A stretch of 64,000 bases of DNA from Ottowia thiooxydans DSM 14619 (GTDB lineage Bacteria; Pseudomonadota; Gammaproteobacteria; Burkholderiales; Burkholderiaceae_C). Below are positions 1 to 7,688 of the stretch, piece by piece. Positions within the stretch are counted from its first letter, which is position 1. Each line of letters opens with the position of its first letter. Under the pieces are notes generated by a model that was given only the letters and a program-made list of their open reading frames with translations, did no database searches and had not been told where the DNA came from. The position numbers were made by a program, and so were the translations under genes. The stretch is taken from positions 124,001 to 188,000 of the forward strand of contig NZ_AUGX01000009.1 in the NCBI RefSeq assembly GCF_000422885.1. Reading direction: 5' to 3'.

Positions 1-1443
1 GTGCGTAATCCGGCTGAATTCAGATCGGCACTTCTGAAAGCGGCCAGAACCAGAAAGCCGGTAGTCGTCTTGAAGGTGGGCAACAGCCGGCGGGCTATGG
101 AAGCCGTGGCCAGCCACACAGGAGGGCTCGCCGGCGAAGCGAGGGTTTTCTCCGAACTTCTCAAGACCGTTGGCGCTATCGAAGTGGCGTCGCTTGATGA
201 AATGACGGAAATCCTTGCCGCCTTCCAGGCCAAAAGACTTCCCCAGGGCGAGCGGATCGCAGTGGTCACCGGGTCGGGTGGACACACCGAACTGGTGTTG
301 GACACGGTCGACCGTGCAGGCCTGAATCTTCCCCCGATGCAGCCTCGTGAAATCGAATCCATGCGTGCGGCGATTGGACACTTTGCGGGCGATGGAAACC
401 CGCTTGACGCGTGGGGAGCGGGTGACGTCAGTGCCAACCTGAGAACGGCACTGCAACACTTCTCTTTGTCCCCGGATTACGACGCCATTGTCCTGTGCAA
501 CGAGAACAATGAGAACGCGGCGATTGGGCGGTCGGAGCTGGCATGCACAGTGTTTGCACAGTCAGCGGCGACATCCGAAAAACCTCACTACCTCCTTAAT
601 ACCCGGCCTGGCTTGATGCATACGGGAAATCTGGAGCTTTTGGGTGGCGCGGGTGCGGCGATGCTCGGTGGCGTCCGGCAGGGGCTTTCCGCCATCGATG
701 TGCTTGCGCGTTGGAGCCGCACGGATGTGCAATCTGCGGAGCTACCCGTGCCTCGGGGCGAGAACGTACTGGCTTCAATGGGCGCAAGAACGACGGTCAA
801 CGAGTACGACGCGAAGGCGCTGCTTCGGGAGTTCGGCGTTCCCTGTGTTCCTGAACTCCTCACCAATGACTTCACGGTATGCCTGGCGGCGGCGGAGCGA
901 TTCGGATGGCCGGTGGTTCTTAAGGTGGCATCCGATGAGGTACCGCACAAGACAGAGGCGGGCCTTGTCGTCCTCAGTATTCAGGACGCCAGCGACCTCA
1001 AGAACGCTTGGGACGTGCTGTGCACCCGCTGCGCAGCGATGGGTTTGTCCAAAGACCACCTCCTCGTTCAGAAGATGGTTAAGGGTGGCATGGAGGTGTT
1101 CCTTGGGGTCAAGCGCGATCCAGCCTGGGGGCATGTACTGGCATTTGGGGTTGGCGGGATTCTGATCGAACTCATAGACGAGTTGGAGTTGAGATTACTG
1201 CCGGTAAGCGAGGCCCAGGTCCGGGAGATGCTGACAATCGGCCGCGCCGGGAAACTTCTTCAGGGATTTCGTGGAAGGCCTGCCGGCGATATCCAGGCTT
1301 TGGTCGACTGCACCTTGGCCGTGTGCAAGTTTGTAGCGACCTGCGGCGATTCACTCGAAGAGATGGACTTGAACCCCATTCTGGTGCTTCCCCAGGGGCA
1401 AGGATGCCTGGTGGTTGACGCCTTGATCAAAGCGAACTCTTGA
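1..1443 (+). CDS. NDP-forming acyl-CoA synthetase (acetate--CoA ligase family), 5'-truncated by the window
   Basis: The visible 480 residues match the second half of single-chain ADP-forming acyl-CoA synthetases, which make acyl-CoA from an acid, CoA and ATP in the cytoplasm. The family is normally about 700 residues: CoA-binding domain, succinyl-CoA-ligase-like domain, ATP-grasp domain. Here the N-terminal CoA-binding domain is missing because the gene begins before the window, so the GTG at base 1 is only the first codon seen. The phosphohistidine motif (ASHTGG, H39) of the ligase domain is present and the ATP-grasp domain runs from about residue 262 to the end. The stop lies 13 bases before a downstream enoyl-CoA hydratase, so the two probably form one operon. 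The acid activated is unknown. Confidence 0.85.
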   Translation: MRNPAEFRSALLKAARTRKPVVVLKVGNSRRAMEAVASHTGGLAGEARVFSELLKTVGAIEVASLDEMTEILAAFQAKRLPQGERIAVVTGSGGHTELVLDTVDRAGLNLPPMQPREIESMRAAIGHFAGDGNPLDAWGAGDVSANLRTALQHFSLSPDYDAIVLCNENNENAAIGRSELACTVFAQSAATSEKPHYLLNTRPGLMHTGNLELLGGAGAAMLGGVRQGLSAIDVLARWSRTDVQSAELPVPRGENVLASMGARTTVNEYDAKALLREFGVPCVPELLTNDFTVCLAAAERFGWPVVLKVASDEVPHKTEAGLVVLSIQDASDLKNAWDVLCTRCAAMGLSKDHLLVQKMVKGGMEVFLGVKRDPAWGHVLAFGVGGILIELIDELELRLLPVSEAQVREMLTIGRAGKLLQGFRGRPAGDIQALVDCTLAVCKFVATCGDSLEEMDLNPILVLPQGQGCLVVDALIKANS

Positions 1444-1456
1444 AAGGAAATCCCGA

Positions 1457-2281
1457 ATGAGCACACTCGTCACTTACCACTGCGAGGACAAAGTGGGCGT
1501 CGTTACGCTTCGCCGTCCCGACAAACTGAACGCGATAAACGCCGCATTGAAAGAGCAACTGATCGCGGCGCTTGAAGGTGCAGATACAGATGACGAAGCG
1601 AGCGTGGTTTTGCTGGAGGCTGAAGGCCGTGCCTTTTCAGTGGGGTTCGACATTGTGGGCGCGTCCAGCGACGATGCAAGCGCTCATGACCCGTTTCGCT
1701 GGGAATCGATTCTTCGCAACAGCATGCGCATGGCCCTGGCCCCTTGGAGCATGAACAAGCCCGTGATCGCAGCGGTCCAAGGTTATGCGCTTGGAGGAGC
1801 GTGCGAACTTGCAATGATGTGTGACCTGACCATTGCCGCCGACGACGCCAAATTCGGAGAGCCGGAGGTGAAGTTCTCTCATGTGGGGCCAGTGATGGTG
1901 ATGCCCTGGATGATTGGCCTAAAGCGCGCGCGCGAACTGGTTTTCTTCGGAGATTTGATCGATGCGAAGACTGCGCTGGATTATGGAATGGTGAACAAAG
2001 TGGTTCCTGCAGCGGAACTTCCCGCCAAGGCTCGCATGTATGCACAACGTCTGGCCCTGGTTTCTCCAGAGGCCCTGCGCTGGGCGAAGCGTTCCATTAA
2101 CCGCGGCGCCGAGGTGGCTGGGATTCGGACCGCGATTGAAGCGGGGGTGGATAGCTACATCAGCCTCTATGCCGGGCGGACCAAGGTGAATGATGAGTTT
2201 GCCGAGCGCGTTCAGAAGGACGGTCTGAAAGCGGCGTTGGCCTGGCGCGAAGACCAGTTCAAAGCATTTGACTTCACCTGA
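1457..2281 (+). CDS. Enoyl-CoA hydratase/isomerase (crotonase family)
   Basis: The 274-residue protein has the crotonase fold and should hydrate a 2-enoyl-CoA. Both catalytic glutamates of true hydratases are visible: E117 in GGACELAM and E137 in GEPEVKF. The oxyanion-hole segment FSVGFDI (about 60-66) is less usual than the common SAGADL form, which hints at a non-standard substrate. An AAGGAAAT ribosome binding site precedes the ATG. It follows the acyl-CoA synthetase by 13 bases and precedes a Bug receptor, consistent with a small acid-uptake, activation and oxidation operon. It could supply hydratase activity to nearby pathways that lack one, but that is conjecture. Confidence 0.88.
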   Translation: MSTLVTYHCEDKVGVVTLRRPDKLNAINAALKEQLIAALEGADTDDEASVVLLEAEGRAFSVGFDIVGASSDDASAHDPFRWESILRNSMRMALAPWSMNKPVIAAVQGYALGGACELAMMCDLTIAADDAKFGEPEVKFSHVGPVMVMPWMIGLKRARELVFFGDLIDAKTALDYGMVNKVVPAAELPAKARMYAQRLALVSPEALRWAKRSINRGAEVAGIRTAIEAGVDSYISLYAGRTKVNDEFAERVQKDGLKAALAWREDQFKAFDFT

Positions 2282-2404
2282 ATTCAAAGAGCTCTCTGAC
2301 ACTCAACAGATGGAGCAAGCCGAACCCATTTACCTTTGATATTTCGCCATGCGTTTCTAACCTCAACCATCACGCGCATCGTTGCGCCAGTAAAGGAGCC
2401 CAAT

Positions 2405-3370
2405 ATGTCCCCCCGAAAGATTCTTCTCGCGACAATTAGCTTTCTCATGGCCGCTTGTGCACAAGCGGCCGACTGGGCTCCAGTGCGTCCGATCAAGATT
2501 ACAGTGCCCTACGCTGCTGGCGGTTCTGCGGATGTGATCGCCCGGGTGCTTGCCGAAAGGCTTCAGGCGCAATTGGGACAGCCCGTGATCATTGACAACA
2601 AGCCGGGAGCGGGCACGGTCATCGGCGCCACGGCCGTCGCGAAAGCCCCCGCTGACGGATACAACCTGCTCTTCGCAACATCAACGACATTGAGCATCGT
2701 GCCGCTGGTGCAGAAGCAAATTCCCTACTCGCCATCTCAGTTCATCCCTGTGGCCGGGATCATGTTGATGCCTTTCATGCTCGACATCAATAAAGATCTG
2801 CCGGTGAACTCTCTTAAAGAGCTGGTGGCCGTCTCCCGAGGCAAGCCTGGCGTTCTCAACTACGGCACGCTCGGAAATGGGAGTTCCAACCATGTGCTTG
2901 GAGCCTTGCTGTCCAAGGCGGCTGACGAGTCGATGGTCTCCGTTCACTATGTGGGTGCTGCTCCCGCGTTAACGGCTCTTTCGCGGGGCGATATTCATGT
3001 CTACTTTGACGGCATCCCGACATCGATCCACAAGGTGGCCAACGGCGAATACAAAGGAATTGCCGTGACCAGCAAGACTCGAGTGCCGGGTGCACCCAAT
3101 GTTCCCACAGTGTATGAGCAGGGGTTCCCAGAGCTGGGACTGTCGGTGTGGTACGGGCTGGTTGCGCCCACCGGCACCCCTCAAAACGCGGTCGCTACGA
3201 TCAACGCTGCCGTCCGAACCGCTGTGGCGGATGCACGCGTCTCGGGAATCATCACACGCGATGGTTCCCAGCCGTTACAGCTAGATCCGCAGGCCTTCCA
3301 GCAACTCATCGAGCAGGATGCGGTGGGCTGGCGCGAGGCCTTCTCCAAACTGAAGCTGAAGCTCGATTGA
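2405..3370 (+). CDS. Bug-family tripartite tricarboxylate transporter substrate-binding protein
   Basis: This 321-residue protein belongs to the Bug (TctC-like) periplasmic receptors, very abundant in Burkholderiales, which bind small carboxylates. It has a signal peptide ending near AQA-ADW, then the family start PIKITVPYAAGGSADVIAR and the ligand-loop segment NKPGAGTVIGA. I chose the ATG at 2405 rather than an in-frame ATG at 2336, because AAAGGAGCC lies just upstream and the signal peptide starts properly there. No TctA/TctB membrane partners are in the window, so it is an orphan receptor that may share membrane subunits or act in signalling. It lies between a hydratase and a ThDP enzyme gene, probably in one operon. 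Confidence 0.9.
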   Translation: MSPRKILLATISFLMAACAQAADWAPVRPIKITVPYAAGGSADVIARVLAERLQAQLGQPVIIDNKPGAGTVIGATAVAKAPADGYNLLFATSTTLSIVPLVQKQIPYSPSQFIPVAGIMLMPFMLDINKDLPVNSLKELVAVSRGKPGVLNYGTLGNGSSNHVLGALLSKAADESMVSVHYVGAAPALTALSRGDIHVYFDGIPTSIHKVANGEYKGIAVTSKTRVPGAPNVPTVYEQGFPELGLSVWYGLVAPTGTPQNAVATINAAVRTAVADARVSGIITRDGSQPLQLDPQAFQQLIEQDAVGWREAFSKLKLKLD

Positions 3371-3396
3371 TCTCCGGTGTGGACAACGGATTCTCT

Positions 3397-4947
3397 ATGA
3401 ACGGTGCCGAGACGCTTCTTCACACCCTGGTTAGAGGCGGGGTAACCACCTGCTTTGGCAATCCGGGAACGAGCGAGGTCCACTTCGTGAAGGGCCTGGA
3501 CACCGTTCCTGAGATGCGCTGTGTTCTCGCCCTGGCTGAAAACGTCGCTACCGGCGCTGCGGACGGTTTTTCGCGAATTTCCGGGGGCACTGCCGCAACT
3601 TTGCTCCATTGTGGGCCAGGACTTGCGAACGGACTCTCCAATCTGCATAACGCGCAGAAAGCTGGCAGCTCGATTGTCAACGTAGTGGGAGACCAGGCGC
3701 AGTTTCACGCGCCTTTGAACCCCCCTTTGGCATCTGAGACGCTGAACTACGCACGTACTGTTTCGGCGTGGACACGGCAGTCGAAATCTTCACTCTCAGT
3801 AGGCACAGATGCTGCCACCGCCATCGCTCAGGCAAGAAGCGGTGGTGGTGCAATCGCCAGCCTTATCCTCCCCTCGGATGTCTGTTGGGGGCCAGGAGGA
3901 AGCATAGGTACGGTGGCACCGTTCGGCCCCCGGCCGAGTGTGCCCGACGAAGCGGTCTCTGCCGCCGCCAGTCTTGCCGGCTTTGGCTCTTCGACTGCCT
4001 TCATTCTGGGCGATGACGCCCTATGCGGCGACGCGCCTCGCTTCGCGGCTGCGATCGCTGCGAAGACGGGTGCCATCGTTCTGGCGCATAGCTTTATTCG
4101 CAGGGTCGAGCGTGGGGGTGACCGGCCTCTGATCGAACGGGTGCCTTACGCCGTGCCACCTGCACAGAAGCTGTTTGCAGACATTCGAAATGTGGTTCTT
4201 GTTGGAGCCCAACGCCCGGTTTTCGCTTTTGCAGGTCCAGATGGGGTTAGCGGCCCCGAGGTACCCGGTACCCTCTTCAGCAGTCTGGGGGCGGCGGGTG
4301 ACGATATCGAAGGCGCGCTGCGCGAGGTGAGTGCCCGGCTTGGCTGCGAGTTGTTGAAACCGGAGTCCTCTTGGGCCTGGGATCCTATCGAGCGAGCTCA
4401 CGGAGAGATATCTTCCCTGGCGTTCGGACAATCGCTGGCGGCGTTGATGCCCGAAGACTGCATCGTCGTGGATGAAGGTGTGACTTTCGGGCGCTCGGCC
4501 TACGGGGCTACGCACTGCGCGCGACGCCATGATTGGCTTCAGTTAACAGGCGGGGCCATAGGATCCGGGTTGCCGCTTGCAACAGGTGCTGCGATTGCAG
4601 CACCGCAGCGGCGCGTCGTCTCTCTCCAGGCTGACGGTTCAGGCCTCTACACGGTGCAAGCTCTCTGGACGCAAGCTCGTGAGCGGCTGGACATCACAAC
4701 AGTCGTTTTCTCGAACCGGAAGTACGAGATTCTCTTCAATGAGATGAAGCGAATGGGTGTAGACCCAGGCGCGAGCGCGGACAAACTCTTCTCGCTTGAA
4801 AATCCGTCACTTGACTGGGTACGCATCGCGCAGGGCTTCGGCGTTGAAGCGGCGACGGCGTGCACCATGGATGAGTTCAACGATCTTTTTCTACATTCAC
4901 TGACGCGTAGCGGACCCTTCCTGATTGAATTGCAGATTCCCAACTGA
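3397..4947 (+). CDS. Thiamine-diphosphate-dependent enzyme, acetolactate synthase-like
   Basis: The 516-residue protein has the three-domain layout of ThDP enzymes. The N-terminal domain carries the cofactor-activating glutamate E49 (LAENVATGAADG) and a GNPGTSE loop. The C-terminal domain has a ThDP/Mg site beginning QADGSGLYT. The family is often labelled acetolactate synthase large subunit, but no small regulatory subunit is nearby, and such stand-alone members may be 2-oxoacid decarboxylases or lyases. I place the start at ATG 3397, 26 bases after the Bug gene, since homologues begin at this MNGAE-like position; GTG 3379 is an alternative. The neighbouring ligase, hydratase and receptor suggest a 2-oxoacid or acyl-CoA substrate from the same catabolic route. 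Confidence 0.8.
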   Translation: MNGAETLLHTLVRGGVTTCFGNPGTSEVHFVKGLDTVPEMRCVLALAENVATGAADGFSRISGGTAATLLHCGPGLANGLSNLHNAQKAGSSIVNVVGDQAQFHAPLNPPLASETLNYARTVSAWTRQSKSSLSVGTDAATAIAQARSGGGAIASLILPSDVCWGPGGSIGTVAPFGPRPSVPDEAVSAAASLAGFGSSTAFILGDDALCGDAPRFAAAIAAKTGAIVLAHSFIRRVERGGDRPLIERVPYAVPPAQKLFADIRNVVLVGAQRPVFAFAGPDGVSGPEVPGTLFSSLGAAGDDIEGALREVSARLGCELLKPESSWAWDPIERAHGEISSLAFGQSLAALMPEDCIVVDEGVTFGRSAYGATHCARRHDWLQLTGGAIGSGLPLATGAAIAAPQRRVVSLQADGSGLYTVQALWTQARERLDITTVVFSNRKYEILFNEMKRMGVDPGASADKLFSLENPSLDWVRIAQGFGVEAATACTMDEFNDLFLHSLTRSGPFLIELQIPN

Positions 4948-4989
4948 CAAGCTTGCAGCGCGGCAGTGTTACTGCAGGGCCTTGCCTCA

Positions 4990-5679
4990 TCAGACCGATT
5001 TTTTCTCCAGAACACGCATGACAGAGTCGGATGCGAAAGCCGTCCACTCCTTGTGCGCTTCATCGTCTAGCGCCTCACCCAGAAACCGGGACAGCGTGTA
5101 CCGGTTCGACACGAAAAAATATCCCGAGGCGAGGATCATCAGGTAGATGTGACGAGCCTTTACACCGCGCCTGAATAGGCCAGTGCGCTGACCTTCGGCG
5201 ACGATCTTCTCAATGCGTGTCAAAACAGGGGAGACCGCGCCGCCGGGCTCCAGCGGCCGGCTTTTGGCCAAATGCCGTCCCTTGTGCATGTTCTCATTAT
5301 TGAGAAGCACGATGAGTTCGGGATGAGCCATGTAGTACCCAAAAACGAATTGAACGATTTTGGTGATGGCCTTCTTCGGATCCCCCAGATCAATCTCCAG
5401 GGCTTCTTCCGCCGCTCCCATGCGCTGGTACATTTCTTCTAGTGCAGCGGTGTAGAGTCCCTGCTTGTTGCCGAAGTAGTAGTAAATCATCCGGTCAACA
5501 GACTTCGCCTCTTTCGAAATCTTCTCTATGCTCCCCGCGTCGTACCCATATTGCGAGAACACCTTGATCGCAGCCTTCAAGATGGCGGCTCTCGTTTTCT
5601 GGCTTAGCGGCTCTAACTTGGGCCGTCCGCGTCCTGGTTTCTCTGAGACAGGGTCAGTCGGCAAATGCTTGGCGGTCAC
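4990..5679 (-). CDS. TetR-family transcriptional regulator
   Basis: A 229-residue regulator with a basic N-terminal extension (GRGRPKLEP) followed by a TetR helix-turn-helix at about residues 30-78 (ILKAAIKVFSQYGY, then a YYYFGNKQGLY recognition region). The rest is a ligand-binding helical domain. It is convergent with the ThDP-enzyme operon and divergent from the second TetR gene, with 164 bases between the two starts. The ligand is unknown; the flanking operons suggest an acyl-CoA or related acid. I saw no clear palindrome in the divergent spacer. Confidence 0.88.
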   Translation of the reverse strand: MTAKHLPTDPVSEKPGRGRPKLEPLSQKTRAAILKAAIKVFSQYGYDAGSIEKISKEAKSVDRMIYYYFGNKQGLYTAALEEMYQRMGAAEEALEIDLGDPKKAITKIVQFVFGYYMAHPELIVLLNNENMHKGRHLAKSRPLEPGGAVSPVLTRIEKIVAEGQRTGLFRRGVKARHIYLMILASGYFFVSNRYTLSRFLGEALDDEAHKEWTAFASDSVMRVLEKKSV

Positions 5680-5843
5680 TTCGGAATAGCTCCATGCTGC
5701 GTGTTGGCTTCAAGTGTGCCATGGCGCCAATTCTTCAGGTTGAGCCGCGCAGTTGGGTGGCCGGGTTGATGCAGGGCCGCGTTATCTGAGATCATCGAGG
5801 TCATGCACTGCACCGCTTCTCTCAACCTCGGGACGGCCGCCTG

Positions 5844-6446
5844 ATGGGACGCCCCGCTGGCGTTAATGGCGCCGACACCTTACGCGCAATCCGCAAGGCG
5901 GCGGTCTCGCGCATCTACCGCCACGGATTCGAGGCGATGAATCTGCGCGAGCTAGCCACTGACGTGAACCTACGCCTGGGTTCGCTCTACAACCACGTGC
6001 CGCAGAAGCAGGAGTTCCTGGCCTCGTTGCTTGAAGGCGTCATGATTGAGTTGCTAGGCGATCTTGATGCGCGCATGGCGGGTCTTACTGACCCGATGAA
6101 GCGGCTCGAGTGCTTTGTGCAGTTCCACATCGAGTGGCATACCGTGCGCAAGGAAGAGACCTTCATCGGCAATATGGAATTGCGCAGCCTGTCTCCGCCG
6201 CAGTACGAAAAGGTCGTTGCCATGCGCAAGCAGTACGAGGCCCACTTGCGCAAGATCTTGATAGATGGGGAGAAGGCCGGCCTATGGAAACTGGAGGACA
6301 AGGCGGTGACGACGTTGGCACTGCTTTCGCTTTTGACTGGCATAGGCGCCTGGTATAGCGAGGAAGGTCGGCTCAAACAGCAACGGCTGATCAAGATCTA
6401 CCAGCGGCTGGCCAAGCAGCTTCTGGGCGTTTCGGTGAAGGCCTAA
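5844..6446 (+). CDS. TetR-family transcriptional regulator
   Basis: A 200-residue TetR regulator. The helix-turn-helix covers about residues 10-58, with the ...GSLYNHVPQKQEFLASL segment typical of the recognition helix and following helix. The C-terminal half is an all-helical ligand domain ending near KIYQRLAKQLLG. It is transcribed towards the minus-strand carboxylase/lyase operon, with a REP-type hairpin lying between the two 3' ends. It is a plausible regulator of that acyl-CoA operon, but position is the only evidence. Confidence 0.87.
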   Translation: MGRPAGVNGADTLRAIRKAAVSRIYRHGFEAMNLRELATDVNLRLGSLYNHVPQKQEFLASLLEGVMIELLGDLDARMAGLTDPMKRLECFVQFHIEWHTVRKEETFIGNMELRSLSPPQYEKVVAMRKQYEAHLRKILIDGEKAGLWKLEDKAVTTLALLSLLTGIGAWYSEEGRLKQQRLIKIYQRLAKQLLGVSVKA

Positions 6447-6694
6447 GAGCGGGGGGCGCAGAACTCAGCGACCTGTTATAGCGGCACGAGGTTAGCTCAT
6501 CATGCAGCGTCGAAAAGCATCGTGCCGAGTTGCGTTCGATCGATAAAGAACCGTTCGGGCTGAGCTTGTCGAAGCGTTGCGCAAGGCTTCGACAAGCTCA
6601 GCCCGAACGGCTTTATTGCTTGACCGAAACCATAGACCTTCAGAACAGCCCCCTCTCAATGCGAGCGGTTTGTATTTTTGAAAGCAGATTGATA
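6447..6694. other. Convergent intergenic spacer carrying a REP-type hairpin
   Basis: The spacer lies between the 3' ends of the second TetR gene and the minus-strand lyase gene. Apart from the long hairpin at 6551-6610, annotated separately, I see no gene or further structure. Confidence 0.6.
6551..6610. repeat. REP-type inverted repeat (perfect 25-bp arms)
   Basis: Arms at 6551-6575 and 6586-6610 are exact reverse complements, separated by a 10-base loop whose centre TTGCGCAA is itself palindromic, so almost the whole 60 bases can fold. The core GGGCTGAGCTTGTCGAAG resembles a short palindromic repeat widespread in Proteobacteria. It sits between convergent genes, the usual place for REP elements, and may also end transcription from both sides. 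No T-run follows either arm. Confidence 0.85.
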
Positions 6695-7666
6695 TCAAGA
6701 GGTGCCAGGCGTGCCGTGCAGATGCTCAGGTAGTCCGCTGTGCATCAGCCGTCCGTCGAGCCTGCGCCCGATGATTTTTTCAGCCAACCGCGCAGCGGTG
6801 AGCAGCTTCTCCAGATCCAGGCCGGTTTCGATGCCCATCTCGCGGCAGAGAAAGGCCAGGTCCTCGGTGCAGATGTTGCCAGACGCACCGCCGTGCGCAT
6901 TGCCGCAGAACGGGCAGCCGCCCAAGCCCGCGATCGAGGCATCAAACAAGTCCACGCCCACCTGCAGCGCAGCCAGTGCATTGGCCAGCGCGAGGCCACG
7001 CGTGTCATGCAGATGCAGGCCCACCCGCGCATGTGGAAGGATCTCGCGAACCATCGCTACGCGCCGTTGAATGGCAGCCGGGTTGGCCATGCCCACTGTG
7101 TCAGCCAGGTAAAAATTCTGGAGTTTGAAGCTCTCGCTTTGCTCCAGGCTGGCGACGAACCGCAGCGAGCGGGCTAGTTGGTCTTCACTGATTGCGCCCT
7201 CGATGTGGCAGCCGAAGGCTGTCATCACGTAAGCAGTGTCTATGGGAATTCCCACGTCGCGGTAGCGGTGCACCCAGGCGCGCTGTGCCTGGGCGTGTTC
7301 TTCCATGCCCATGCCGTTGTTGGCGCGACTGAACGCATCTGAGGCGTAGAAGTAAAGGGTACCCGCGAGATCCACCTGGCCCGCAGCGCGAGCACGCTCG
7401 AAACCTTGCGGGTTGAGCCACAGGCCGGTGTACTTCACGCCCTCGCGCTTATTGACGGCCGCGAATAGTTCGGCCGCGTCGGCCATCTGCGGAACGCGCT
7501 TGGCATTGACGAAGGAGGCGACCTGGATCTGCTTCAGCCCCGCGTCCGCGAGGGCTTCTACCAGCGAAGTACGTTCGGCGATGGAGAACCCTGCTGGCTC
7601 AATCTGGAAGCCCTCGCGAGGGCCTTCTTCGTGGATATCGATGCGCTGCGGTAGCTCATGTGTCAT
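6695..7666 (-). CDS. HMG-CoA lyase-family enzyme, divergent (DRE-TIM metallolyase)
   Basis: A 323-residue TIM-barrel lyase of the HMG-CoA lyase family, which cleaves 3-hydroxy-3-substituted glutaryl-CoA-type thioesters to acetyl-CoA and a 3-oxoacid. The metal-binding HLHD (H218, H220) and the loop cysteine (C251 in GLGGCPF) are present. Two features differ from the canonical LiuE at 41633-42541. The N-terminal motif reads GPREGFQIE instead of GPRDGLQNE, placing E18 where the catalytic Asp normally sits. The cysteine loop reads GCPFCGNAHGGASGN, about four residues longer than GCPYAKGATGN, with a second cysteine, C254. It is the last gene of the minus-strand ligase-carboxylase operon, 22 bases after the alpha subunit. 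The differences suggest a different or bulkier substrate; isovalerate-derived HMG-CoA remains possible. Confidence 0.85.
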   Translation of the reverse strand: MTHELPQRIDIHEEGPREGFQIEPAGFSIAERTSLVEALADAGLKQIQVASFVNAKRVPQMADAAELFAAVNKREGVKYTGLWLNPQGFERARAAGQVDLAGTLYFYASDAFSRANNGMGMEEHAQAQRAWVHRYRDVGIPIDTAYVMTAFGCHIEGAISEDQLARSLRFVASLEQSESFKLQNFYLADTVGMANPAAIQRRVAMVREILPHARVGLHLHDTRGLALANALAALQVGVDLFDASIAGLGGCPFCGNAHGGASGNICTEDLAFLCREMGIETGLDLEKLLTAARLAEKIIGRRLDGRLMHSGLPEHLHGTPGTS

Positions 7667-7688
7667 GGTCGATCTCCTTGCTTGGGTT

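Noticed and set aside
588-1134. Several long antisense frames over the first gene
   Set aside because: High GC makes long antisense frames common; none has a recognisable motif and the sense frame is a clear enzyme.
3397-4947. Calling the ThDP enzyme a true acetolactate synthase (ilvB)
   Set aside because: No small subunit or other branched-chain biosynthesis genes nearby; the sequence fits the stand-alone subgroup and the context is catabolic.
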